From Aurantiochytrium sp. KH105 (lineage: Eukaryota > Sar > Bigyra > Thraustochytrida > Thraustochytriidae), in assembly GCA_003116975.1 (NCBI GenBank), contig BGKB01000015.1, positions 558,001-622,000 of the forward strand: a DNA stretch of 64,000 nucleotides, given 5' to 3'. Each line of letters starts with the position of its first letter. Position 1 is the stretch's first letter. Of the stretch, positions 41,529-51,062 are shown piece after piece. Position numbers and translations under genes: made by a program. Under the pieces are notes generated by a model. The model was not told where the DNA came from, ran no database searches, and saw nothing but the letters and a program-made list of their open reading frames with translations.

Positions 41529-44345
41529 TTAGTGAACTGCTTGCGCTGCGGAGACCTCCATGGCGGAGAAATCGCGCCCGGAGCCCGGCTTCCTCTTTCG
41601 GTTCGCAAGGCGTGCTCGCAAGGCTGCAATTGCATTATCTTGAAGTCTTGCGGTCTTGAGAAGGTCTCGCACGAGATCCTGAACGTTTGCACCTGGGTCT
41701 GGAAAATCACAAGCCAGCGGGTCTACCAAAGGCGGGATTTTAGTATCAGCAGCGGTATCAACTGCAGCTTTTCCCGGGCTCATGAGACCATCCTCAGTCT
41801 TTGAGTTTCGCTGCGCGCTTGCCTCTGTCTCTTGCTCATTCGACATCGAGACTTGTCCCGCAGGAGCGGACGACTTCCACTCGATATCCGCAAGGTTAGA
41901 TTCCTTGTGACAGACATCATTTCCGTCTGCCGAAGGCTCAGCCCCCCTCAGTTCGCGTTGTACATTAACTTCCTCGTCGCCCATATTCGAGTCATTCGGG
42001 ATCAAATCGCTTGCGGTAGTTCTTAAATCATCCATCTCAGAGCTGCTGTCGTGTTCGCCGCCCGAATGAGGTGGAACTGCCGAATTTGATCCGGATCCTT
42101 TTTTTGCGAGGTTCATGTTGACTGACAAAAGAGCAACCTGCTCAGCCTCTGTTTTAGTGTACACTTTGGAATTGCGTCCTTGGAAAATGGGCCGCCGTAA
42201 TCGAATTACGCTGCCTGTGTCATCAATTCCGCTACCTTCGGTAGGTTCATCTTGCACAGGCACTTTAAATGAGGCAGACAGTTTGACCATCGTTGAACCC
42301 TTGAAACTTAAAAGACGTTGCCAGCTTCCTCTGCCTGAATCGCCCGACTCCTCTCGCTTGCCCAGCAACAGTCCTCGTGCGCGCCGAAATGAAGATGTCG
42401 AGCCCGCACTTTTCCCCGAGGAAGCTTTCGTTGTTTCGAGTAACTTGTTGTTTTTGATTCTTTCGAGGGCATCCTGCTTGGCTTGCTTGAAAGACTGCAA
42501 TCGCTGATTGACCAGAGGAAACGTCTTTGCTAGCTCCGAGAGGTGTTGCTGTGTCAACGAGAACAAGTCTGTACTCACAACTGCGCGTACGGTGACCAGG
42601 TGGGTTTCAATACCCTGGCCCGCGGTGGAAGATAACTCTCCAAAGTGATTACCCTCTCCCAAAGTTGCAATGACGCGCAGCTTGTTTCGAAGCTTCTGGC
42701 TTCCATCTGCGGCAGTACGATCGTTCTCCTCTTCGTTTGTACTGCCTTTGTCATCTTGGACGTCAGAGACCACAGCTTCGTCACCAGGGGCGAGCACCTC
42801 GACCTTTCCCCTCACGATAAAGTACATTTCTGTAATCGGTTCGCCTTGACGTACAATCTCCGTACCGGCTGAAAAAGATACGGGTTTTAACATGGCGATA
42901 AGGGATGCAACGAGCTGGGTATCCGAGATGCCACGAAAAATGTCGAGATCTTGTAATGTATCCTCTAAAAGATACAGGCTGAGTGCTCTCCGTAAATCTG
43001 CTGTCATGTTCTCGAGAATGCTCACTTCATCAAAGTGAGCACGGCGAGTGTACACGTGTCGGAAATAACGAATCATTCGCATTTGGAGCGACTTAGGAAC
43101 GCGCCGGTAGCGCAAGTAGGCGCGTAGTGAGTGCATTCGAAGATCAATTTGGTGCTGCGCCTCGTTCATGTCCGAGACAATGCTGCTCGTTTGTGCGATG
43201 AGGACACCGGCGAGCAGGGCGCCGCAGGCGCAGGCAAGAATAGACACAATGTACTCCTCGTCGTTGACACCTGAAAAGTCGCCAAAGCCCACAGAGCTCA
43301 GCGTCGAGACAGACCACTCAAGTGCAGCAATGAAAACGTCAAGGTTTTGCTGTTCACTAGCGTTCGTGGCTAAGAAAACCTCGAGCCAGGTGTCATTCAT
43401 GTCTGGATTGCGAGGTCTACTTCCGACGAAAATCCATAGACATGCAAATAGGTGTGACATGAGAGGAACAAAGACCACCGTTGCAATAAGTCGACGAATG
43501 CCACGGTTCAAATTAAAGTGCTCGCCCGCGAGGGTTCTTTCCAAATTTACCACATGCGTGCCTCTTGACAGACGCATGACGGCGAGAGCCATCATGATAC
43601 CCTGTCCCGCATCGCCAGTATTTCGTAAGCTTAAACCCAAGAGCTCCACGGGAATGCATCCGAGAACGTCACGAATGAGACGCGACCGCGCATACTTGGT
43701 TCGGAGCTTGCGAATATCCTCTTCGCGTGTTCGAGGATTCACCACGCCTGTGTTAAGCCGGATGACGATATCGAGAGCAAATACAAGCGCGGCAATGGTG
43801 TCCGTCAATACCGCACCTAGCTCAGGTTCATGATCGATTCGATGGACTGCGAGTCGGTACGGCGCGACGAGGAGCAGGTACACCATGAAGCCGGAAACTA
43901 AAAGTGACCACCAGTGGAGATTTTTCGAGCTTGGAAGAATAAATCCTTGCTGCGTCGTGAACAATGCAGCAAGAGCGCGTTGAAGGCTTGATGATGGGGC
44001 AGAATAATGACTACGCTGTGAGTGCGTGTCACTTTCCACCGTGTCGAGAATACCGCTCGAAAAGGTGGCCTCGGTGCCTCCATGAAGCCGCTTGCTCGTC
44101 GAAAACACTCTGTCGAGACCAAGGGCCTTGGAGACTGTTTGTTTTCGTGTGAGGGGAACCGGAATGGTAGACGCACCTTGTCTCGCAGCCTGTGCGGCAA
44201 TTGAAGCGGCGTCTACTTGCATGACATCCCATCGTGCCATGAAAGTTGTGCGCCGCTGCAATGGGTTTCGAGGCGCTGGTGCAGGTGTTGAGCGCGAAAG
44301 GTTGGGTTGGCTCGCCATGCTGTTTGCGTGCCCGCACGCGTCCAT
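41529..44345 (-). CDS. Voltage-gated/cyclic-nucleotide-binding K+ channel (EAG/HCN/CNG superfamily)
   Basis: A 938-residue plasma-membrane channel subunit. First ATG is 44345; a second at 44318 (MASQPNLSRS) is equally possible. Six hydrophobic segments follow a cytosolic N terminus: S1 (WWSLLVSGFMVYLLLVAPY), S2 with FALDIVIRLNTG, S3, an S4 that is weakly charged (MRLSRGTHVVNLERTL), S5 and S6. The pore loop reads LSSVGFGDFSG; GFGD (complement of 43278-43289) is a K+-selective filter. After S6, a C-linker leads to a cyclic-nucleotide-binding domain (complement of about 42480-42965) with FRGISDTQLV, the strand pair MYFIVRGKVEVL and GEGNHFGELSS. A charged low-complexity insertion sits inside the CNBD. 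The sparse S4 charge suggests weak voltage dependence. The last about 300 residues are disordered. Intronless. Confidence 0.9.
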   Translation of the reverse strand: MDACGHANSMASQPNLSRSTPAPAPRNPLQRRTTFMARWDVMQVDAASIAAQAARQGASTIPVPLTRKQTVSKALGLDRVFSTSKRLHGGTEATFSSGILDTVESDTHSQRSHYSAPSSSLQRALAALFTTQQGFILPSSKNLHWWSLLVSGFMVYLLLVAPYRLAVHRIDHEPELGAVLTDTIAALVFALDIVIRLNTGVVNPRTREEDIRKLRTKYARSRLIRDVLGCIPVELLGLSLRNTGDAGQGIMMALAVMRLSRGTHVVNLERTLAGEHFNLNRGIRRLIATVVFVPLMSHLFACLWIFVGSRPRNPDMNDTWLEVFLATNASEQQNLDVFIAALEWSVSTLSSVGFGDFSGVNDEEYIVSILACACGALLAGVLIAQTSSIVSDMNEAQHQIDLRMHSLRAYLRYRRVPKSLQMRMIRYFRHVYTRRAHFDEVSILENMTADLRRALSLYLLEDTLQDLDIFRGISDTQLVASLIAMLKPVSFSAGTEIVRQGEPITEMYFIVRGKVEVLAPGDEAVVSDVQDDKGSTNEEENDRTAADGSQKLRNKLRVIATLGEGNHFGELSSTAGQGIETHLVTVRAVVSTDLFSLTQQHLSELAKTFPLVNQRLQSFKQAKQDALERIKNNKLLETTKASSGKSAGSTSSFRRARGLLLGKREESGDSGRGSWQRLLSFKGSTMVKLSASFKVPVQDEPTEGSGIDDTGSVIRLRRPIFQGRNSKVYTKTEAEQVALLSVNMNLAKKGSGSNSAVPPHSGGEHDSSSEMDDLRTTASDLIPNDSNMGDEEVNVQRELRGAEPSADGNDVCHKESNLADIEWKSSAPAGQVSMSNEQETEASAQRNSKTEDGLMSPGKAAVDTAADTKIPPLVDPLACDFPDPGANVQDLVRDLLKTARLQDNAIAALRARLANRKRKPGSGRDFSAMEVSAAQAVH

Positions 44346-45303
44346 TGGCCACGCCAAGGCAAATGGTGCTTGGCGGTGCCCTTTAACCCTTTTCCTGTTC
44401 TTGCTCAGGGCAGTGGCGGCCACTGCGGCGTCGCGACAAACCGTTCAAACTACACACGCGTGATGTCTCATGGCCGTCGTCGATCACAGGTAGCGCGTGC
44501 CTGCGCCTTTTTTTCGACCCTGTGCAGTCTACCTAAGCCTTCAAGTGGCGGCACTACAGCCTAATGCGCATGTTGACTCAGGCTCAGCCAAGGCTTTCTG
44601 GGACATTAACGGATCTTTTTGATTCTTTTATGTTTCTTTTTTCTTTCGTTGCGCTTACGTCCTTGAGCTGAGAGCATGGAGACGTCGAATTGACGCACAG
44701 CACTTGGACGACATGCTCTTTGTTCGCGTGTCGGTAGCAAGTAAAATTACCATAACGGGGACTGCACCAAGTTGCAATTGAATGTGAAAGACAAATATTG
44801 CAAAGCTATAGAGGTGGGGCGCAGGTAAGCAATTCTCGGTGTGCTTTGGCGTCGCACCTCCAGCAGACAAGAATATTAACTAAAAAGGACAACAATATCA
44901 CTGCAAAACTGAAATGCAAGCAGCCGGAAGATCGAAGTACCTGGACGGCCTACCTCGCTTGGAGCCACTGGCAGGATTATGGCACATCTGAGACCCACAA
45001 GCTTTCCAACGCGTTCGTCACCACTTCAGACAAATAAACCTGCATTAAAAACAAACCGACTACATCTTTGGTGGTTTTCATTCATCCTCGTCAGATCTTT
45101 TGATTGGTTTGGTCCAATCCATGCTGACCACTTACTTTGAGCAAGGCAAAAGAACCAATTTTTTGCACAATATAACTCGCATCTGTACCCCATCAAACGG
45201 TCCTTGGAAGGACTTTGGAAAGACCCCATTCCCGAATGTATACATACTTGATGTTGAATGAAGATGGCATCGAACCGAAAAGACTGAGAAAGCTATCTAT
45301 TTT
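44346..45303. other. Intergenic region between K+ channel and PDX2
   Basis: 5' flank of the channel and 3' flank of PDX2. Short frames on both strands lack ATG starts or family resemblance. AT-rich from about 44590, with no RNA gene recognised. Confidence 0.5.
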
Positions 45304-45901
45304 TCATGCAGATGAAGAGCTAGCTGGGGCAGCGCCGCCGGGCGCCGCCTTGATCACCTTGGTGGCAAAGTTGAAGAAATACTGATGCCAAGAGGCATCG
45401 TCCGTGAGTTCGGGATGAAAGGAGGTCATGAGGATGTTGCCGTGGGAGGCGGCGACGACAATTGGCTCATGCGCGTCCACTTTGGCGTCAGCCTCTTGGG
45501 ACTCCTTGTGCGGCACAACCTTGGCAAGCACATTTACGGCGTCGTCATATTCAATAAGGACCGGAGCGCGGATAAAGACGGCGCGATACTGCTTGCTGGA
45601 CGCTGCGTCCGCGGCGGCTTCAGAAGACACGGCGTCACCGTCGCTGACATTCAGCGGACTTTCAAGCATAGCAGAGAAGCTTCCAAGCTGAGATCCGAAA
45701 AAGTTGCGGTGCACCACACCGGGAAAACCTCCAATCAGTTCTTGACCCTCCTGTTCTCGCTAGCTCATGTTAGTTGCTGCTTCGAAAAAGCGCAAGCGAC
45801 ACTGCTGTGTGCCAAGGAAAATGACGAAGAGCTTGTGACAACAAAAGCTGCATCGTATTGGGAAACTCACCTTCATTTTGCCTGTGATTTTGTTGGCGAG
45901 C

Positions 45902-45933
<32 letters not shown>

Positions 45934-46325
45934 CTTTCCCTGAGACACCCACTCGCGGAGCGGGTCCATCTGTAAGAACATAAAAATGCAGTGAATTTCG
46001 TGTCGACATTGGAGCGTGAGTGTTTTGTAATTCTTGGTGATGTGTGTGGTTTTTCTCTGAGCACCATTGAGCCGACGAACAAACGAGCTGCTCGCGAGTG
46101 CTACATTTGCTCATCTGAGCAACTTACAAGACCAGTGCGCCGCGCTACAAGAGCAATCGCCGTGCTCTCGCCGCCGGGCAAGACGAGTGCGTCGACCCCT
46201 GCGAGCTCTTCGGGAGTCCGAATCTCCATGGCCTTGACGCCAATTTTCTCAAACAGCTGCACATGCTGCTTGAAGGCGCCTTGGAGCGCCAGGACGCCAA
46301 CCACAACCTCACCCGAAGAAGTCAT
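45304..46325 (-). CDS. PDX2: Pyridoxal 5'-phosphate synthase glutaminase subunit, three exons
   Basis: Class I glutamine amidotransferase that supplies ammonia to PDX1 for vitamin B6 synthesis. Exons (complement): 46128-46325, 45871-45969 and 45304-45750, 247 residues in all. Both introns are phase 0. Exon 1 carries [28 protein letters not shown] and ends RRTGL. Exon 2 starts MDPLREWV and holds the nucleophile elbow [12 protein letters not shown] (Cys). Exon 3 starts [11 protein letters not shown], continues [11 protein letters not shown] and ends the domain with the catalytic pair in MTSFHPEL. The joins restore the family sequence without a missing residue. The segment between RNFFGSQ and YRAVFIRAP contains an acidic/Ala insertion. 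A partner PDX1 is not in the window. The C terminus ends in an Ala/Ser-rich tail. Confidence 0.95.
45751..45870 (-). other. PDX2 intron 2 (120 bp)
   Basis: Donor GTGAGT at the complement of 45865-45870 and acceptor AACAG before exon 3 give an exact in-frame join (KMK to EGQE). Length 120, phase 0. Confidence 0.92.
45970..46127 (-). other. PDX2 intron 1 (158 bp)
   Basis: Donor GTAAGT at the complement of 46122-46127 and acceptor TTCTTACAG join TGL to MDPL in phase 0. The junction restores the family sequence. Confidence 0.92.
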
Positions 46326-47140
46326 CGCCCTTGGCGCGTCGCTCGGTCGCGCAAGTCCTGGAACTCGAGTCTCGATTCCGTGCCTCTCGCGCCGCTTCGC
46401 GCAGCCACACGCACAGAGAGACGAACAAGCGCGGCGAGTGAGGGTCTCCGCGGCCGACGCTGCTGCCCGGGGTTTCTCTCCACGTCTCCGAATGCGGGTT
46501 TGCTGCTGCCTAAGCCGGGTCTGTGGCCTTTTGCGCTCTCGCTAGTATAGCTCTGTGGCGCTCGAGCACATTCTGCGAGCGCCGCACCAATGGTGCCGCC
46601 GAAAGGCACACCAGACCCAGTTCCATTTACAATAACAAACGACAATTCTGTTGGTGAAGTCTGGTAACAAGGATAAACTCGGAGGGAATTTATCGACGCC
46701 GAGCGCAAGGCTTATGAAAACTGTTTTGGGGAAAAGGAGGGTGGGAAGGAGGCCTTGTGAGAGCGAAAATGGAACCGTCTCGTAGATGCTGTGGCGGGCA
46801 GTCATGGTTTTGCTTCGTGGCCTAGATAGGGAAGTGCAGAAGCGCTGGGAGTTGCGTTGTGGGGGCGGCGGCGTCGACGCTTCGATGTCACGGCTTGTCA
46901 AACCTATTACTCCCGTGTTCTGCTCTACTCTCGTTCTCAATCTTGCGCTTGAAGTGCATTTCCGTCTTAGCACAAGAATCAAACCTTTTCTTCGACCTCA
47001 ATTTGCTTTCCCAGGACCCTGAATGTGGATGGAGTTCATTTTATTGAGATCGAGAGATACCAAAAATGAAAACAAACTACTGGAGTGTCTGCGCGTGAAC
47101 TAAAGAGAGATTGATACATTCATTATCATTATCGTCAACA
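46326..47140. other. Upstream region of PDX2 / downstream region of ARM gene
   Basis: 815 bases with no supported ORF. The first about 200 bases upstream of the PDX2 ATG are GC-rich. The rest is mixed, with an AT-richer 3' portion after the ARM stop. Confidence 0.45.
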
Positions 47141-48835
47141 TCAGGCGGCTCGCGACTCGCAAAAGAACATGGCCTCGGTGATTCGCTCAAAGTAGCGGTC
47201 GGAAATGCCTTGGCGATCAAGGATCTCAAAGACGTCAGTCTCTTGAATGTCGATGAGGGCCTGGCGCGCGAGCGCACCCTCGAGGGTCATAAGGGCTGCC
47301 TCTGTAGCAGTGACGACAATGTCCGTCGTGGCCTCAATGCCGACAAGGCCCGCGACATGCCACATGCTGCGGAGACCCCCCCGCGAGACGATGGTACTGA
47401 TTTGCTCCGGGGTGCCTTCACAACAGATTCGCGCATAAAAAATGGCAATGTTCTTCTTGACCGTCGTATGACCTTCGCGCTCGAGGCGCGAGCGCGTGAG
47501 ATCTGCAAAGTCTGCGTCGAGAAGTGCTTGAATGTGGTCCTGCGTTCCCTGCGCCAAATTCGCCAGGGAACGCGTGGCGAGAACGCGAACGTCACGGCGG
47601 TCATGATCGATGAGGTCGCGCAGCGGCAAAATTGCATTAGCATCGATGAGCTCTTGGATAAAGTCCTCGCCGGCAGAGGCCATGCCAACAACCGTTCGGA
47701 GCGCGGGTACTAAGAGCAGCATCTCCGTTTCGGCCCGCTCGCTGGGACTATATTCGCCGGAAGAAAATTCACTCTGCAACAGGCGTTCGGCAAGACTTCC
47801 ATCAAGCGCGGCAGTAATTTGAGAGGTCAAAGCAAGTTCCTTCATCGGCTCGAGGCTCCTGGGATTGGACTCAGCAAGATAAGCCAGTGCAAAAAGGAGG
47901 CTGTTGATGGCGTGAACGTCCTCGGACTTGAAAAGTGTGGCCACGACGGGCATGAGCGGTTCAATGACAGCGTCGACGTTTGGAGCCGGTGACCCCTGGA
48001 GCAAACTACAGATTGCAGAGGCCAAGGAACCAAACATTGAAGGCGGGCCTGCGGAGACGGAAATGCGCTGAAGCACAGGGATGACGATCTCGTTGGCGAG
48101 AATCTCGTCGCGGATTTCGAGATTGACGCGCGCAAGACGACTCAAGCAACGCAGACTCTGCTCCGTAACGCGTGGACTGACAAAAAGGTCAAGGACGCGT
48201 GCCAGCTCGCCGATAATGTCATTGCTCAGCAGCGCCTGAAGATTGGCACGCGAGCGGGTTTTGGTGAGCTGCGCGACAATATAGACTGTTTCAAAGAGAA
48301 GTGGTTCGTCCGCGCCGGGTTGAATGTGCGAAATGAGGCTCGAGTGCAGATCCGACTCAATGATGAGCCATATAGGGACGCGCCCGGAGGCAGTAAAGAG
48401 AAAGCGAATGCATCGCAGGCCTGCGAGTCTGCGAGCGTGGTCGTCTGATTTGGCGGCTTCGAGGTAGACGTCCATGCGCTGCAAACGGATTCGCTCGCCT
48501 GGGCTGTCCGGGTCTTCGGGTGTTTCATCGTCCCGGATGCTTGTGGCGTCTACGACCCATGGGGAATTGGGATAGTCGGGGACGGAGACGCGTTGGCGCG
48601 CGGCCGTGCGCCCGAGCGTCCGCACGCCCGAAAGCCTTCTCGACAGCGTGCGTCGTATGAGCGAGCTTCGCGGCGCGACGAGCGGGCCAGTTTTTCTTCC
48701 GAGAGACTTGGAGTTTGTCGTTGAAGGCGCTGCGTTTCCACCGACCACGAGTCTCGCGGCCGACGTGGCGCTCGCGCTCGACGCCCCCGTTCCTCGCGGT
48801 GGCACGTGCCGGTCCGCGCCGTCCTCGGTCGCCAT
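47141..48835 (-). CDS. Importin-alpha-like armadillo-repeat protein
   Basis: A 564-residue protein with ATG at 48835 (A at -3, G at +4), ending CESRAA before TGA. The N terminus is Ser/Ala-rich with a basic cluster (IRRTLSRRLSGVRTLGR), in the place where karyopherin-alpha has an importin-beta-binding region. From about residue 115 onward it is nearly all helical and forms about ten ARM-type units of about 42 residues, with spacing and residues of the importin-alpha style (SLASAICSLLQGSP, FALAYLAESNP, LATRSLANLAQGTQDH). The typical Trp-Asn pairs of classical importin-alpha NLS grooves are largely absent. It may therefore be a divergent cargo adaptor or an unrelated ARM scaffold. Confidence 0.75.
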   Translation of the reverse strand: MATEDGADRHVPPRGTGASSASATSAARLVVGGNAAPSTTNSKSLGRKTGPLVAPRSSLIRRTLSRRLSGVRTLGRTAARQRVSVPDYPNSPWVVDATSIRDDETPEDPDSPGERIRLQRMDVYLEAAKSDDHARRLAGLRCIRFLFTASGRVPIWLIIESDLHSSLISHIQPGADEPLLFETVYIVAQLTKTRSRANLQALLSNDIIGELARVLDLFVSPRVTEQSLRCLSRLARVNLEIRDEILANEIVIPVLQRISVSAGPPSMFGSLASAICSLLQGSPAPNVDAVIEPLMPVVATLFKSEDVHAINSLLFALAYLAESNPRSLEPMKELALTSQITAALDGSLAERLLQSEFSSGEYSPSERAETEMLLLVPALRTVVGMASAGEDFIQELIDANAILPLRDLIDHDRRDVRVLATRSLANLAQGTQDHIQALLDADFADLTRSRLEREGHTTVKKNIAIFYARICCEGTPEQISTIVSRGGLRSMWHVAGLVGIEATTDIVVTATEAALMTLEGALARQALIDIQETDVFEILDRQGISDRYFERITEAMFFCESRAA

Positions 48836-49982
48836 GATCGCGCCCAGCTCAGCTCAGCTCAGCTCAGCTCAGCTCAGACCTCGCTCGCGGTCTGGGGAAA
48901 GGGGGGCGAGGGGGTTGTCTCTCGCGACGAACGCTGCAGACGGCTCGTCTGGCAGCGGCCCCCGAGCGCCCGCTCGAAGCGCGCTTCCTTTCGACTCTAA
49001 ATAAGCGAGTGCGTGTGCTGGGCTTGCACGCGCTGCAATCGATCGGGGCTTGACATTGCATAGTTTTGCGAAACTAGTTTTTGGTCTCACCAAACTAGTT
49101 TTTTGGGTCCCTTGCGTCATCGCAGGGGACACACACAACACGCCGAGAACGAGCACTTGCAAAAGGGGGGAGGAAAGGAAAACGAGCGAGGCGTGGAGTC
49201 TCAGACGCTCGAATCACTACATCTTTCAAGTCGAGACAAGCTTTGTTTTTAATTTTAATTTTAAACGTTGCGATTGTTTCGTGGTCTGAGAGGGTTCAAA
49301 GAAGAGCAACCAAATTTCGGCGCGAACACTCGTTCATGCGCCATCATGCGGAGAAAAAAATAAGGAAACATATCCCAATCTTTGTAGGAAACAAAACAAA
49401 ATGTTGATGTCAGTTTCTCCACATGAATCGTGGTCTTTTTAAAACATGTCGGGAAAGCACCGATGCAACGAAAGGGCGAATGGCGTTTGGACGACTTCAA
49501 GAAGAATGCGGCTGGCTTGGTTGTTAACGGTATGTTTAAGCCTTGTGCGTGAGGAAGCTTTCGACCCCGATTTGAGCGAAAGGAGAACGAAAGGAGGGAA
49601 GAAGCACAGTCGAAACAAAAGAGAGAAAGAAGGAGCGAATCCCACTTTCTCGTTCGCTTTCTCGTTCGCCAAAAGAATCTGACGAGAAATGGGGAAGAAA
49701 AGAGCGGGGAGGGTGCGTGAGTGCGAGCGTATATGTATGTGTAAAAAAAAGGTGAGAAAACATATGATCTCAGCACGCCGTGAGAGGCAAATGAGAACCG
49801 TGTGTATGAGACCGGGTCACAACAGACGCGTCAAAAGAGGATTTGGGAATTTTGGCTGATCGATCGAATCGCGAACCGCGCGACTTGGCTTCAGCGTGAA
49901 GAAAGACAAATGAATGGTCTGTCCAGGCAAAAGGAAGACCGGCATTGCTTGCGTCATCTACAGGTTCCGTACACATACACGC
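48836..49982. other. 5' flank of ARM gene and 3' flank of kinase gene
   Basis: Begins with a pentamer array 10 bases from the ARM start codon. Also holds a 12-base direct repeat AAACTAGTTTTT (about 49070-49104) and a tandem TTTCTCGTTCGC pair near 49650-49677. A minus-strand Phe/Ser-rich frame at 49261-49776 has no family features. Confidence 0.5.
48846..48877 (+). repeat. Pentamer array AGCTC, six units
   Basis: Six exact AGCTC units followed by AG, starting 11 bases upstream of the ARM gene's ATG, so it lies in its 5' UTR or core promoter. Confidence 0.9.
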
Positions 49983-51062
49983 TTACTTGGAGTCATCGTC
50001 GTCGTCCTCGGCCTCGGCCTCGCCATCCCTTTCATCAAAAGAGACGAGCTTCCGGATGCGGTTGGCCGCCATAACGGTGAGGATACCCTTCTTGAGGCGG
50101 CGGCGGTTCTGGTAGCTCTTGAGCTGGTTGAGCGCAGGAGTAATGTCCTGATCGGCGCCGCCGTGGACGATCCACGGATGCGCAAGGACATCGTCGGGCG
50201 TGAAACGCTGCGTGGGGTCGACCTGGAGCAGGCCGCGAATGAGGTCCTTGGCCGAGTCGGAGACCTCAGACCAGAACTCGGGGTCAAACTTGTACTTGGC
50301 CTTTTTGATGAGACGAAAGAGATGCGCCTGGTTCTCGTCGTAAAAGGGCGGGTAGCCGCAAAGCAGAATGTACGTGATGACGCCCAGGGACCACATGTCC
50401 ACCTCTCTGCCGTACGGAGCGCCCTTGATGATCTCAGGCGCAACGTAGCCGGGGGTACCGCACGTAGTGCGAAGCATGGCCTCCTCGCTCGAGGTATCGA
50501 GTTCCTTGGCAAAGCCAAAGTCGGCGAGTTTAAGACGGTGGTCGTTCTCGTCGTCCTCCATGAGAATGTTCTCGGGCTTGAGATCACGATGCACGATGCC
50601 GTGCTCGTTGCAGTACTTGAGCGCTTCGGCGATGGTCTTGACAACCTGGGCGGCATCCTTTTCCTGGTAGAACTCCTTGGCGACGATGCGGTCAAAGAGT
50701 TCTCCGCCCTTGACGAGCTCGGTCACGACGTAGTAGTAGGCGTTATCCTCGTGCATACCGTAGAGTTTGATGATGTTGGGGTGGTCCATGCCGGAGAGGA
50801 TGCGGACCTCGGCCTTGAGGCCCTCGCGGTCCTCTGCCGAGAGATGCTTCTTTCTGATGCACTTGACGGCCACGGTTTCGCCGGTAACGAGGTCCTCAGC
50901 CTCGCGAACGACGCTAAAGTTTCCCTTGCCCAGCGTGGCGCCCAGGCGGAATCTGTCTTCGAACTTTTCCTGGCTCATTTCGCCGCCAAAGCCGTTGTCG
51001 CCATCCTGTGACCTGGACGGGACCCGGAAGAATGAGCGGATGCTGCGCACGGTGCGGCGCAT
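49983..51062 (-). CDS. Ca2+/calmodulin-dependent protein kinase-like Ser/Thr kinase
   Basis: A 359-residue CaMK1-like kinase. The open frame extends to 51173 but has no ATG upstream of 51062, which has A at -3; the basic Lys-rich extension beyond it is unsupported. The kinase domain has the Gly loop (LGKGNFSVVREA), VAVKCIRKK, catalytic HRDLKPEN (complement of 50568-50591), DFG (complement of 50514-50522), TCGTPGYVAPE in the activation segment (which has a phosphorylatable Thr, as in CaMKK-activated kinases) and GREVDMWSLGV. The C-terminal regulatory tail, LKSYQNRRRLKKGILTVMAANRIRKL in outline, fits the autoinhibitory/calmodulin-binding segment of CaMKs, followed by an acidic end. Ca2+/calmodulin control is therefore likely. 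Intronless. Confidence 0.92.
   Translation of the reverse strand: MRRTVRSIRSFFRVPSRSQDGDNGFGGEMSQEKFEDRFRLGATLGKGNFSVVREAEDLVTGETVAVKCIRKKHLSAEDREGLKAEVRILSGMDHPNIIKLYGMHEDNAYYYVVTELVKGGELFDRIVAKEFYQEKDAAQVVKTIAEALKYCNEHGIVHRDLKPENILMEDDENDHRLKLADFGFAKELDTSSEEAMLRTTCGTPGYVAPEIIKGAPYGREVDMWSLGVITYILLCGYPPFYDENQAHLFRLIKKAKYKFDPEFWSEVSDSAKDLIRGLLQVDPTQRFTPDDVLAHPWIVHGGADQDITPALNQLKSYQNRRRLKKGILTVMAANRIRKLVSFDERDGEAEAEDDDDDSK

Noticed and set aside
41529-44423. Channel frame starting at 44423
   Set aside because: That codon is GTG; first ATG in frame is 44345.
44655-44870. 71-residue minus-strand frame with a hydrophobic stretch
   Set aside because: Starts at TTG with no good ATG, no family and no splice support.
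49261-49776. 171-residue minus-strand Phe/Ser/Arg-rich frame
   Set aside because: Composition of AT-rich intergenic DNA; no motif.
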